From: Styela clava
Taxonomy: Eukaryota; Chordata; Ascidiacea; Stolidobranchia; Styelidae
Length of the DNA stretch: 64,000 bases
Assembly: GCF_964204865.1 (NCBI RefSeq)
Contig: NC_135254.1
Coordinates: 24,151,313-24,215,312 of the forward strand
Direction: 5' to 3'
The notes under the pieces were generated by a model that was given only the letters and a program-made list of their open reading frames with translations, ran no database searches and had not been told where the DNA came from. A program made the position numbers and the translations under genes. Of this stretch, positions 37,881 through 49,747 are shown piece after piece; the first letter of the stretch is position 1, and each line of letters begins with the position of its first letter.

Positions 37881-39309
37881 GTCGAGAACAGATCATAATT
37901 TAATTGAAAATACTCGGTCAGACGGGCATTGTTTCATGCTCGTTAAGTAGTATAAGTTTATTTCGACTCCATATTAACAATACATTTGACAGATAAAAAC
38001 AAATAAATAAAAACTGATTATGAAATCAGGGGAGCAAACGAAACCTTAGATAAGGTTTATAACGTACAAAATATAAGATGGAAGGTTTTTCCAAGAAGAA
38101 GTGGTACGTGTTTACTCACCTAAAATTATAAAGTTATTTCACACATGCTCACATGCACCCACCAGCCACACACGCACAACCACTGAAAAGTTATTTAAGT
38201 AAGAATAAAACGCGATAAATTTAGGGTATACTATACAGTAAACAAAAAAAAAATAAATAAATACTAGAAAAGAAAAAAATTATTTGCCACACCATATTGA
38301 TATTTTTGTAATGGTTGCCATTGATTAATCGATCTTCTAATCGTTAATTAAAATATAAAAGGAAGATTCTATTGAAAACATATTGTCAAGCTGATTATGG
38401 TTGGAGTCAAATGCCAAGTTGCCCAACCAAAGTTGCCAGAATTGGGTGAATGAAGAGGTAGGCGAGACCATTTCATTCCCCAAATTAGAGCCTATTACTG
38501 CCAAATTATAGTCCAGATTGTAATAAGTAATTAAAGTTACCGGTAACAGTAAAATTACTATAATTAAGTAAAGTAGGATATAGAAATAAATTGGTTACAA
38601 AGGGTGAAAGTGAGGTTTTCCATTCTTGGGTATTGATTTCAGACAAGGATATAGGAATAAGGTTGGTATTTCACAGGATATCGGAGTCTTTTTTTTTTAT
38701 TTTTTTATTATGTGTTTTACTTCATTTAATCACTTTGAAGTAACCTGAAAAACAAAAAATAAAACTGCGAGTAGATGTTTCAATGATTAGGTGAAGGGGA
38801 ACGCTCTGAACTTTTTATTACAGGCAAAAAATAATTGTTTAATTAAATGGGATGTATTGTCATTATATAGCGATGGATAGATGATCTATGATGACATTCT
38901 GCTTTGGACAGAGAAAAATTTATCACACCATGCAAAAAGCACACAAAATTTTACTATCTATACCTTGGCCAACAAGTCAACTCAAACACCAATACCATGC
39001 CTTAACTTAAATGCATGCATACATAAATGATATAAAAACCACATCCAATTACAATGACCCACAGCAAATTAAAATCTGAAGGGGAGAATCCAACATAGCT
39101 CTACTACTCGCCTAGTTGCAATAATTAGTAACCTTGCAGGAACTATATTATACTATCTACAACCCTTATACTACCACTCAAACATAAGACCAAGCGTGTA
39201 TGATAAGGACATCACAGCTAGAAAAAGATAAAAACACGAGCGTGAAGTGGTAGAATGTGTGCAGTTATTTAAAGAAAATATCATCCGGGTATGTCAGCTA
39301 CCTATATAT
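37881..39309. other. No gene seen
   Basis: AT-rich; part may be the far 3' end of the minus-strand LINE that follows. No supported ORF. Confidence 0.35.
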
Positions 39310-40860
39310 TAAAAAAAATATACTCATGCATGTCACAATACCATTTCTTTGGTGCTGGACTAGTTCTGTCCAAGTCATGGCAAGATATAACAATATTATT
39401 ATAGCTGTTCAACATTTTCATTAAAACAATAATGTGCAAGTGTGGAGTGTCCCAAGTTTTTGTCATCGAATACCACCAGTAGTAATATTTAATATTTGGA
39501 AACTAAATGAGACTTGACTTGTTTTTGAAAAGATTTTTTGGACTTTAACGTCTTCAAATTTAAGGGAAGAGAATTCCAAAGTTTGGATCCAGTAAAAGAC
39601 AAGGAATGCTGACTCACGGATTTACTCATGTAAGGTACGAATAAATCAGAACTACTTCTTCGGTTGGAGGTATTTTTGACAAGTATGTCATTAAAGCAAT
39701 TGGGCAGCGCATTATTATGGAAGTCGTAAGCTAGGGATAATATTTCAAATTTCATCATATCTTCAACCTTAAGTAGATTTAGTGATTTGAAGTAGGGGTC
39801 TACACTTTCACGGTTTCTTTTACCAAAAACTATTCTTAAAAAATTATTACAAATACTCTGCAGTTTTGAGACAAGTGTTTTATTACCATGAAGCCAGACT
39901 GAACAACAATATCGAATATGGCTAAGTAGTAATGATTGAAACATTGCTAGTAGAGCTGATTGATCAACACACTGGGATACTTTGGCAGAAACTGCTAGGT
40001 TTCTTTTTGTTTTACCAATAACATGCATTATTTGTGATTTCCATGACAGATTTTCATCAAAGATAACTCCTAGAAATTTTATTTCTTTTACTCTTTCAAT
40101 TTCATTGCCATTGAGCAGTAGTTTTTTTGAACAACTCACACTTTTATGCTTGCTTGGATGGAATAATACAAATTTAGTTTTGTTAGCATTAAGAGATAAT
40201 TTATTAACTAACATCCAGCTATGAATGTTGGTTAGTTCTTGGTTTGCAGCTGTGAATAGATCTTCAAGGTTTTTCCCATGAAGAATCAAGTCAGTGTCAT
40301 CAGCAAACATGATCGACTCAGAGGATTTCAGACACCTGGACATGTCATTAATGTAAGCTAGAAAAAATAATGGGCCAAGTAAAGATCCTTGTGGAACTCC
40401 GTGCTTCATGACACAAATATTTGTAGAGAATGAGTTGTCATATTGCACAATTTGCTTCCTGTCTTGAAGATAGCTCCTGATTCAATTGAATGGGACGCCT
40501 CTAATTCCATAGTGATAGAGCTTACTTAAGAGGATGGAATGGTCAATGATGTCAAAAGCTTTTGAGATATCAAGAAATATTCCAATTGCATGTTGTTTGC
40601 CGCCTTGGTCAGTTTGTGTACCAAAACATTAGCAGCCATAGCAGTGGAGTGATGCTTGCGGAAACCAAATTGATGCGAGTGGAAAACATTGTTAGTTTCA
40701 AAGTAGTTTGACATTCTACTATACATTATTTTTTCAAGAATCTTAGAAAATGATGGTAAAAGACTAATAGGTCTATAGTTTCCAAGATCTGAAACACTAC
40801 CCTTTTTAAAGAGAGGAAGAACTTTGGATGTCTGACTGACTCAAACTGTAAGCATGGATG
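39310..40860 (-). mobile_element. 5'-truncated non-LTR retrotransposon (LINE), reverse-transcriptase 3' half
   Basis: The minus-strand 319-residue frame (39489-40448) holds the reverse-transcriptase core: GVPQGSLLGPLFFLAYIND, the catalytic FADDT motif, and FLGVIFDENLSW, followed by the thumb and a C-terminal region ending SFQKQVKSHLVSKY. Upstream in other frames are NYRPISLLPSFSKILEK, HQFGFRKHHST and [13 protein letters not shown], so at least one frameshift (near 40590) and one TGA (near 40480) break it. The 5' end stops at about 40860 without endonuclease. The style resembles Jockey/Crack-type LINEs; clade assignment is tentative. Inactive. Confidence 0.85.
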
Positions 40861-41340
40861 CCTTATTTTCAAATAAGTAATAAATAAAATAGTATAACCT
40901 ACAATTTGTGAGAATATCTATACGTGGATAACAAATCCTTAAAATCCCGAGTTTTTCAGGAAATAATCGCAAAATCGGGATTGAAAAAAACAGTCCAAAC
41001 CCGGGATTGCGGGATCGAGATTTCCCGGGGTCCCAACTCTACATAGCACGGTACCTGGTTGAAAAATACTCAGTTCGCACGTTCCGTAATTTGACAGTAG
41101 GTCTATAATTTAGCGAGGTTTGATAGTAAAATGGAGGCAAACAAACAGCAATATATTATCCAGTTCAAACAGCTCTCCTTCGCCTCGCAGAAACTTCATT
41201 AAAACAGCTTTTAACACGTTTAATATATAGGAAAAGACAGCAGCAAATTTCTCATTAAATTGGATTGTCCTTTTCTGCACCGCCTACTTTTGTCCTAATT
41301 GCACTCCTTTGATTACATTTTGTGTTCATGACATTTTTGG
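40861..41340. other. No gene seen
   Basis: Contains self-similar cccgggatt and aatcgggatt phrases around 40960-41030 that look like an old repeat. No coding signal. Confidence 0.35.
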
Positions 41341-41422
41341 TTAATTTTAAAGATTCGCCGGTCCGCAAAAATTATTTTGAAATTTTACCGGTCCGCGTAC
41401 TGAAAAAGGTTGAGAACCACTG
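41341..41422. mobile_element. Right end of a hAT-like element
   Basis: Inward accggtccgc repeats lead to the terminus ggttgagaaccactg. The flanking attagtgg lacks the central TA seen for other copies, and no left end was found. Confidence 0.4.
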
Positions 41423-42700
41423 ATTAGTGGGTTCTAGATATGTTTTACAATCATTCTCCTAACATTGCGGTGTTGACTCGAAGTGAGTTGCTGGAAACGA
41501 AGTGGACCCATGGAGAGTTTTATATTAATATGTTGATGTTGTTATTAGTATTCTTGTTGTTGCAGAAAATCGCTTTCCTCTTTAACTATATGCTGCATTT
41601 TCATATAATATGATCAAAGATCTTGCCCCAAGCAAAATGCTCCTCTACTACAGCCAATCGAGACATGGAAGAAGCATTATATACATCTACCCGATATAGA
41701 TGTTGGCGAATCCCTCCTATTGGAGTGACTATCTGCATTTATCTGACCGTGGATTGGCGCGATACATGGAGATTCTTGAGTGTGCAGTAGCAAGAATAGT
41801 ACAGAAAGATGAGAAGTATATGATTTCATTCTCCTTGAATAATGTGGCATACAAGTTCAAGTAACTGTTATCTCCTTAATGCATATTCATATCCAACTTT
41901 ATATGTGACTAATTCGAGCAAAATGTAGCCAAAATTTATTTTTAGACAACACCTCCAAGTCTACAGATATACCTGCAGAAGATATATGAACGACTCTTCC
42001 GTGTTTGCTTCTGTTCTGTCGCATGGCCCTCTACCTAGCCCAAGAACACCTGTAACTTTGGTGTCATATGCAGACGTGGCAGCTCCATCACAAAAAGATG
42101 TCTGTCTGCAACGCAAACCGTTTATACGTCCCTTCGCTTGTCCACAATTATGCTGAAGTGTTTTCGCATGGACGCGAAGCGCATGCACCAGATACGATTG
42201 TCAAGATCGTTGTCGCCTGTCTCTATCTCCACCTCTATCTTTCAATGTTCCTGCCGTACGACCCCTAATCCTTCTCCACCAACCGCGCTGACTTTAAGTA
42301 CATCCTATGTGTGAAGATGTGCCTTTTCATGGGCGTAAAGGGTGTGCACCAGACACAATTGCCAGATCATTGTCGCCTGTTTTCATCCTTCAGAGTTCAT
42401 GCCTTACTCCTAATCCTTCTCCGCCATCCGCACAAACTTTTAGTCCATTTCATGCAGATGTGCCCATGCATGGACGTAAAGTGCTTGACTCATTACATCT
42501 GTGAGATCTTTGTCGTCGGGTTCAATCCCACACGACAACGTTCATGCCTTCCTGACTTGCCCGCATATTATACTTCTAGTATTCAATTTGACGATTCACC
42601 AAAACAATTAAAGTGTAAAAATTTGAATTTTGAAAAGAAAAACGACGGGCTACAGCAGACCATGTAAATTAGCTAACATAATAACCAGGTAGGAAGATTT
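41423..42700. other. Gene-like debris with imperfect internal repeats
   Basis: Between about 42160 and 42510 three diverged segments repeat (catggacgcgaagcgcatg, catgggcgtaaagggtgtgc, catggacgtaaagtgcttg), each followed by a gatc-tttgtcg-type phrase, at ~150-170 bp spacing. Several frames are open in pieces, but none is coherent across the repeats. I do not recognise a protein. Possibly an old transposon or degraded coding repeat. Confidence 0.4.
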
Positions 42701-43134
42701 GAAAGAGTTTAGTCAAAATTCGAGTATATTTTTTAATTCGGACGAAACTGATTTTTGTGTCTGTGAACATACAAGTCCAGTACAAGCGCCTGTCAACATT
42801 ATAGCCTCGAAATATGGCAAAGAGGCGGAATCGAAAAATGACATTATTTATAAGCTGGAGCGCAGCCAGGATTCTCAAGAGGTGGGGATTTGAATCGGAA
42901 ATTTCCGCGCAACATTCTTTGCGATTATAAAAAACGGATAACGAGATTTCTGTTGCGTAAAATATTCAATGTATGGCCGATGCGAGCATTTAAAGTGTCT
43001 CGTCGTAATAATTCAATTGTACTCATAGTTACTCAAGTTTCATTCGAGATTACTATTAGGATTACTAAAATGAAGGAATACTATTCTAAAATAACATAAA
43101 ATACGTGATAAACTGCCACCTATGAATAAATTGG
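42701..43134. other. No gene seen
   Basis: AT-rich, with short random ORFs. Confidence 0.3.
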
Positions 43135-43542
43135 AGTCGTATTTTTGCGATCTTGGAATTTGTCAAACTTGATTTGTTCTTTTGCACTCGAGATTATTAA
43201 GCAAGATATCGCCGTTAAAAAAATCACAAGATCTGGGCAAAATACGACTTCCGAAAATGTCAAAAGGGAAAAGATTCGACCCCTAGTTTATTAATATGTT
43301 TGTCAAGTGTCAAATTTACAGCTTTAGTAAGAGTATATATAATTTATCTTTGAAATTTTGATTTATTTATGACTTGCATTAACCCCCTTAAAAAGGTTTA
43401 GCCTTTAAATTAAGTTAAGTACTTTTAACTTACTCAGGAATATTTATCGGAAAGCTACAATTTTAACATTTCTTTTGGGGCTCCGCGAATAATGGTCAAC
43501 CTTTTCAGGGGCTCCGCAACACCAAAAGTTTGAGAACCCCTG
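43135..43542. mobile_element. hAT right end with an internal hairpin
   Basis: It ends aaaagtttgagaacccctg at 43542, followed by tcttagag (TA at the centre). Inside, agtcgtatttttgcgatcttg near 43137 pairs with caagatctgggcaaaatacg near 43226. The phrase gcgatcttgg...atcgccgtta also occurs in the 14065 element near 14479, so the two elements are related. The left end is missing. Confidence 0.5.
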
Positions 43543-43550
43543 TCTTAGAG

Positions 43551-43871
43551 TAACCATTTGAAATGTATGGTTGTTAGGGTTATTAACAAATCCGGACTGG
43601 GCCGATGTCATTAGAAAAGCTATCAAAACTGTGACCCATTATGTTTGTATGCATTTAGATGGCATACTGAAATTCGGGAGACTTGGCTTAACGCGTTTTC
43701 GATTGCAGTGGACATTGTGGCTTCTTAGGTTGTAATCGCGAAATTTCTGTAATATCCTATGGAGATGACTATATCACATGTTCTATGTTAGGTATTCAAG
43801 AAATAATTAGAGATGTTGTAGAAATCAAGGTAGTGATGAATCGAAAGGTATAGCCTATATTAACAGTCATC
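43551..43871. other. No gene seen
   Basis: Spacer between two hAT copies. Confidence 0.3.
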
Positions 43872-43879
43872 GCCTAGAC

Positions 43880-44458
43880 CAGGGGGCGGCATCCTGCTGG
43901 CCGGATCCGGCCCACCGAGTAATATATTCCGGCTCGCGACGCATCACTGAATTATAGTAACAAAACAGCTGTTTTGACGATTATAGTCTTTACATAACAG
44001 AATTTATTGTAAGACAAGTGTAGACTAAATTATATTATTATCTAACAAGTATATAATTACATAATTCATAATTACTCGTTCAATGAGCCTATACTTTAAT
44101 TACAATAGACAAATGACAACAAAACGAAGAAAAGTTGATGCTAAGTGCAAAGGGTTGAATGGCACCGAAAATATTCAAAAGAAATTTTTTGAGATAGGAT
44201 AGGATTCACATATTTATCCCGGGGGAGAGGAGACGATACGGTTTAATCATATGGCGAACCACGGCCTCTCGTCCGGTTACCAGTCTAGGTCGGGTATGGG
44301 ATTAGTTTGTTTTCGGAAGCATGAACTTGGTGAGGAAATAAAGCTATATTCTTTCTATTCGAGAGTTGTATTCAACTTTCTAAAAATGAGTGTGGCCTGC
44401 CAATGACTTGCAACCCTTAATTTTGGCCCGCGAGCGACAAAAAAGTTGCTGACCCCTG
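43880..44458. mobile_element. hAT MITE with perfect 8-bp target duplication
   Basis: It starts cagggggcggcatcctgctg and ends gcgacaaaaaagttgctgac followed by ccctg. It is flanked by identical gcctagac at 43872-43879 and 44459-44466. It carries a later SINE insertion (44195-44345) and shares internal text with the nested element at 14702-15145. No transposase. Confidence 0.88.
44195..44345 (-). mobile_element. tRNA-derived SINE fragment nested in a hAT MITE
   Basis: Reads aggataggattcacatattt and then atcccgggggagagg, followed by catatggcgaaccacggcct, the reverse complement of the SINE tail and body. The tRNA head is missing. Confidence 0.75.
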
Positions 44459-44466
44459 GCCTAGAC

Positions 44467-44927
44467 CTCTGACCTTCTCGCCCAATAGAATTGCTCGATT
44501 ACGATATATTGGATACGAAAATCAGCTCTGGGGCGTCGTCGCGGTGTATGGCGTTGCGATCACCCAACATGATTTTCTAAACTTGGTACATATATATATG
44601 TGTGACGTTGACTTCGAAATATTGAGCTCCAATACTAATTCCCGATGGGATTGGTTCACATCGGACATCATGAATACCGCATCACTAATTTGGTCATCGC
44701 AGTACCCAAATGCTAATGGCCTTCTAAAAACAACATTTTATACCACAATATCTGGTACAGAAGTCAACGCTCCATTTGAAAAATTCATTTCAATTCTGTT
44801 CGTGCATGATAATCACTGGGTGGCTGCGTCAATCATGTTTGCGTTCAATCAAAGTACCATTCGAATTTATGATTGTTCGTACATGAAAAATTTTGTAATG
44901 AATAATTATGTATATATATATATATAA
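44467..44927 (+). pseudogene. ULP1-like (C48) protease domain fragment
   Basis: The plus-strand frame reads RWDWFTSDIMNTASLIWSSQ, then NANGLLKTTF, then ILFVHDNHWVAASIM and IRIYDCSY. This is the layout of transposon-associated ULP-like cysteine proteases: a W-x-(S/T)-D-x-x-I-N segment, then the catalytic His in NHW and Asp in YD. The frame runs into a TA microsatellite at 44911, so the catalytic Cys region is lost, where the 4.8-kb element begins. Upstream it abuts the hAT duplication. A truncated mobile-element fragment is most likely. Confidence 0.6.
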
Positions 44928-45439
44928 CTCTATTACGGTAGTTAAACGGACCTGCCATAATTGCAGTACTTGAGCGGACGTCGTTCCCGTGTCCGTATCA
45001 TTGTTTTTAAATACGTGCTTGGAGAGCGCGAGAGCCGTTGACAACTACGGAGAAAAAGAGTCAACACAATCCTCTCGATAACAGATATAAAATTTTTGTC
45101 CGCTTAATTCGTCCACTTAATTCAGACCACCAAATGTTTTAGCCTATTTCGGCACTAAGCCGGACCCCTCTTATATGTCGCTCTGGATGTCTACATAAAT
45201 GATGTTGCTTTTATTTTAATACGCATATTTAAAGCGTATGACCTCGCTTCAATTTCGTATGGATTCGAACCATTTAGCAATATTTATCACAAAAAATAGC
45301 ATTTCTTTTTCAATGTTCCGTCTTTCGTGCAAGGGAGATGCACTGTGTTTGGTGTTGGAAATATTCTTCTATATCAAAAAATACTCAAAATGCAACGTGA
45401 AGGTAGACAAATCGAAACAATTTGATCCAAACGTGTTAT

Positions 45440-47740
45440 ATATTTGAAACTGAGAAATACACAGAGCATATCACAAATGTTCGCCTATTCTAACCCTATG
45501 GTGCAACATATAGATTAAACAGATGCTATGTTGTGAGTGTCAAGATATCAATACTAAGTCAAAATTATGGCATTCCAATAATATTGATAAACATTACACA
45601 AAATATATCTCAAATATCAACTTATCCGACCACCTAAGGGTGGCATTAAACATTAAAATGAAAATTCTGAAATCATATTGAGAACATTACACGAAGTATA
45701 TCTCGAATGTCCACCTATCCGGCCACCTAAGTGTGGCATGAAACATTGAAATGAAAATTCCGAAATCGTAATGAGAAACATTACACAAAGTATATCTCAA
45801 ATGTCCACCTATCCGGCCACCTAAGTGTGGCATACAAGAATCGAAATGAAAATTCTGAAATCATATTGAGGAACATTACACAAAGTATATCTCAAATGTC
45901 CACCTATCCGGCCACCTAAGTGTGGCATTAAATATTAAAATGAAATTCTTAAATCGTATTGAGAAACATCATACAAAATATATCTCAAATGTCCACCTAT
46001 CCGGCCACCTAAGTGTGGCATTAAACATTAAAATGAAAATTCTGAAATCATATTGAGAACATTACACGAAGTATATCTCGAATGTCCACCTATCCGGCCA
46101 CCTAAGTGTGGCATTCAACATTAAAATGAAAATTCTGAAATCATATTGAGAACATTACACGAAGTATATCTCAAATGTCCACCTATCCGGCCACCTAAGT
46201 GTGGCATTAAACATTAAAATGAAACTTCTGAAATCATATTGAGAAACATTACACTAAGTATATCTCAAATGTCCACCTATCCGACCACCTAAGTGTGGCA
46301 TAAAACAATCAAAATGAAAACTCTTGAAATCATATTGAGAAACATTACACAAAGTATATCTCAAATGTCCACCTATCCGGCCACCTAAGTGTGGCATGAA
46401 ACATTAAAATGAAAATTCCGAAATCGTAATGAGAAACATTACACAAAGCATATCTCAAATGTCCACCTATCCAGCCACCTAAGTGTGGCATACAAGAATT
46501 GAAATGAAAATTCTGAAATCATATTGAGAAACATTACACAAAGTATATCTCAAATGTCCACCTATCCGACCACCTAAGTGTGGCATAAAACAATCGCAAT
46601 GAAAACTCTGAAATCATATTGAGAAACATTACACAAAGTATATCTCAAATGTCCACCTATCCGACCACCTAAGTGCGGCATAAAACAATCACAATGAAAA
46701 CTCTGAAATCATATTGAGAAACATTACACAAAGTATATCTCAAATGTCCACCTATCCGGCCACCTAAGTGTGGCATACAAGAATTGAAATGAAAATTCTG
46801 AAATCATATTGAGAAACATTACACAAAGTATATCTCAAATGTCCACCTATCCTACCACCTGAGTGTGGCATAAAACAATCACAACGAAAACTCGGAAATC
46901 ATATTGAGAAACATTACACAAAGTATATCTCAAATGTCCACCTATCCGACCACCTAAGTGGGGCATACAAAAATTGAAATGAAAATTCTGAAATAATATT
47001 GAGAAACATTACACAAAATATATATCTCAAATGTCCGCATATCCGACCACCTAAGTGTGGCATACAACTATTGAAACAAAATTCTGGAATCGTATTGAGA
47101 AATCTTACACAAAATATATCTCACACACTTAAGTGTGTGAAATTTAACTGAACACGAAATTTCGAATACTAATCATATTTTGATGTTGTGGAAAATTGCT
47201 CAAAATTTATCTCTAATGTTCACCTATCCGATAACTTGGGAGTGACAAATATTATAAAACAAAATTTTGAAACCATATTGAAAAACAAAACAGAAAATGA
47301 ATCGCAAATCGTCATCTACTCAGCTACGTAAGTGTGTCATGTAAATGCAAAATGATATTTTGGAATGGCAATAATATTGAGAAGCGTTCAAAAAAAAATT
47401 TCAACCGTCCGACCATTTCAGAAGGTATATAATTAAAACACGAAATTCTGAATAAAATATCGAGAAACATCACACACAACATATCTCAAATGTTCAATTA
47501 AGTGACGTTTTCAGTGGGGCCTATAAATGCGAAACGAAATTTTGCCATGTCAACTAAAATGAGAAACATCACACCAATTATAACTCAAATGTCTACCTAT
47601 CAGGGCGCCTAATTATAGCAGTGATTGATTATACAGTCAACTATACAAGCGATCAAAATGAAATTATTGAACCTCAATATCAATTTAGAATCTTTGCACA
47701 ATTTATTTAAAATGTTTGCACCAACTCGGAATACAAAAAC
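45440..47740. repeat. ~95-bp satellite array
   Basis: Sixteen well-kept units lie between 45590 and 47060 with spacings of 91-97 bp (mostly 93-95). The consensus includes gagaaacattacacaaagta, then tatctcaaatgtccaccta, then tccggccacctaagtgtggc. One degraded unit lies to the left (45450-45510) and about seven increasingly degraded units extend right to ~47740. The centre is homogeneous and the edges decayed, the usual pattern under unequal exchange. Confidence 0.93.
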
Positions 47741-47936
47741 ATGATTGTTATTTTGAATTTATAATTAAATAGTAAAAATGTATGCCAAGTATGTATACGA
47801 ATGTGGATATGCCCACTCGGTTAAGTTGTTGAGGAGAGACAAGATTATGCTCACTGCCGGTTCATCTTTATGAATTATACAGAGATGTCTTAAAGCTTTA
47901 CAATAAACTTCTCGCAAGATATACCAATCCGTGCAA

Positions 47937-48681
47937 TTATTTTTCTTTTCGTCGTTTCTTTTCTGGTTCGCGTTTGTTTAGAAGCTTTTTTTTGAATTGA
48001 ATTACAGCCTTTTTCTTTTCCATATATATATAGTTTTCTTTGGAATCACTTACATTGCTTATTGAAAGTGATTCTGAAGATGGTGCGGTATAGTCTGTTG
48101 ACTTATCTGAAACTTTGGTCAAAAATACATGCATAAGTCACAGAACATCATCACAGTGTTTTAGTCCAATTCAGAATTACGCTACTCTTGATTGATCGAA
48201 CAAACGAAATGTTTGAAATGGATAATTGCATTATTACTCAAATAAACCAAAGTTTCTAAACGGTGCACTACAATTATTCGTAGATAGCTGCGCTATTTGT
48301 GATGGGCTACAAATGATATTATGATTTGGTTTATTACCATTCATTGGTATCAATTTACGATACTGTATTTAATAAAAAAACAAGCATAGCAAACTCATTT
48401 AGTCACCTCCTGGCACAGCTTTCTCCGAATCACTACCCGCATTTCCGTCTGCCAAGTTCTGAAACGTGGGCCATCTCGTTGGAGAGTCACCTAAATGTGA
48501 ACAAAAAATACAGCCCAGTAAATAACTAGATGAGGATGGTAAAATAACTCAGGGATATGTGCCAAATCACAAAACAAAATTGCTAGCAATGCAATTCTTC
48601 AAAACTGTTTTCCGAAGATGAAATATTCTAATCTAATATGAAGCGGTGTATTAGATATTTTTATTTACACCAAGCTATACA
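47937..48681 (-). CDS. Possible spliced gene inside the 4.8-kb element (partial)
   Basis: Three minus-strand segments join in phase. First, a segment ending at 48681 (NEDCGNSMNSIFCRNRR, then EKRVVDV) with a gtatag donor. Second, 48407-48490 (acceptor acatttag, donor gtgact), reading DSPTRWPTFQNLADG. Third, 47937-48106 (acceptor tttcag), reading DKSTDYTAPSSESLSISN and ending in a very basic tail (KKKLLNKREPEKKRRKEK) and a TAA. The 5' exons are not resolved; a candidate acceptor for the first segment is attcag near 48795. No domain is recognised. The tail looks like a nuclear-localisation signal. Phase agreement across two introns is the only support; it could be chance. Confidence 0.3.
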
Positions 48682-48799
48682 AACGTCAACCACTCGCTTC
48701 TCGTTTATCCTTCTGTTTCGACAAAAAATTGAATTCATTGAATTTCCACAATCTTCGTTTGTATTTTCATCTGGATTTAGAAATCCTTCTGAATTACAC

Positions 48800-49698
48800 A
48801 CTCTTACAAACGCAAACCCAGTCGTAGCATTATTTTGATGGTCAGATCAGAACTACGACCAGTAAAAGCATAACAGTATCAGTAGTCTATATTTTGATAA
48901 TCTGGATTACGTGAAAAATCACAACACCAAAAATATAGTAACCCTAATATTAAAAATCGTTATGACTAATCACCTTATCCGATGAGTGATGATTTCCAGC
49001 AGCATTCCTCGGTGACGTTGAAATCTTTGCTTATTATGATTCGGCTTCAACTCACTGGGTAACTGATAACACCTGACACAAAAGACTTGGATCGCTTCTC
49101 CAAACACAACTGTTCTATTTTATCTAAATTTCGGCAATCAGGCACTCATGAAGATCCCAATCCTCTCACGGCGCCCAGGTTACTTGCGAACAAAACGGCA
49201 AACGTGGTAAAGTTCTCGGCGAACCCGACAGTTTTACTATTGCGACACAAAGCCTCTTTAGTACGGAGTTGTGAATTGAGGTCCTTTTCAGTTTATTGAG
49301 CTTATATTGCAAAAAACAGAACGGACGATCTTCATGTTCTGCCTGGTTATTGTATCAAAATTATCAAACCTACTCTCCAAAAATCGTAAAAACATATACC
49401 GAAAAATTAAAAGATTTTTGCATAAATAAAATGTCCACTTTATGTACGAAAATTAAACCCGTTGCTTATAAACCAGCAGAACTACTGTCCCATTAAAGTT
49501 GGCGAAAATGTGCAATTATTTAAAAAATATTGAAAGAACATAATATTTTTGATACTGTTTTATCAGAGAAAAAGAGATTTCAGCAAAATATCGCAAAACG
49601 TTTTAATTGTGGAACGTGAAATAATTAAGCGGACAGGAAAATGTCTACCCAATTTTTCCGTCTACATAACTGTCGCTTTTTTAGCACGGTATGTCTAC
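48800..49698. other. Right part of the 4.8-kb element, no gene resolved
   Basis: Short ORFs on both strands. A minus-strand segment at about 48973-49050 has splice-like borders but does not phase with its neighbour. Confidence 0.3.
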
Positions 49699-49710
49699 TT
49701 AACTACCGTA

Positions 49711-49714
49711 TTAG

Positions 49715-49747
<33 letters not shown>

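Larger units (their letters stand above)
44934..49710. mobile_element. 4.8-kb element with 12-bp terminal inverted repeats, inserted in a TA tract
   Basis: tacggtagttaa at 44934-44945 faces ttaactaccgta at 49699-49710. Both outer flanks are TA microsatellites (44911-44926 and 49722-49747), as expected for insertion into one TA repeat. Subterminal sequences on both sides repeat a gtc(c/t)(a/g)cttaa motif: gtccgcttaattcgtccact near 45095, and gtctacttaactaccgta at the right end. The interior holds a ~95-bp satellite and a minus-strand exon series. No transposase is recognised, so the superfamily is unknown. Confidence 0.6.

Noticed and set aside
45440..47740. CRISPR-like array
   Set aside because: Regular 95-bp units without unique spacers in a eukaryotic genome; it is a satellite.
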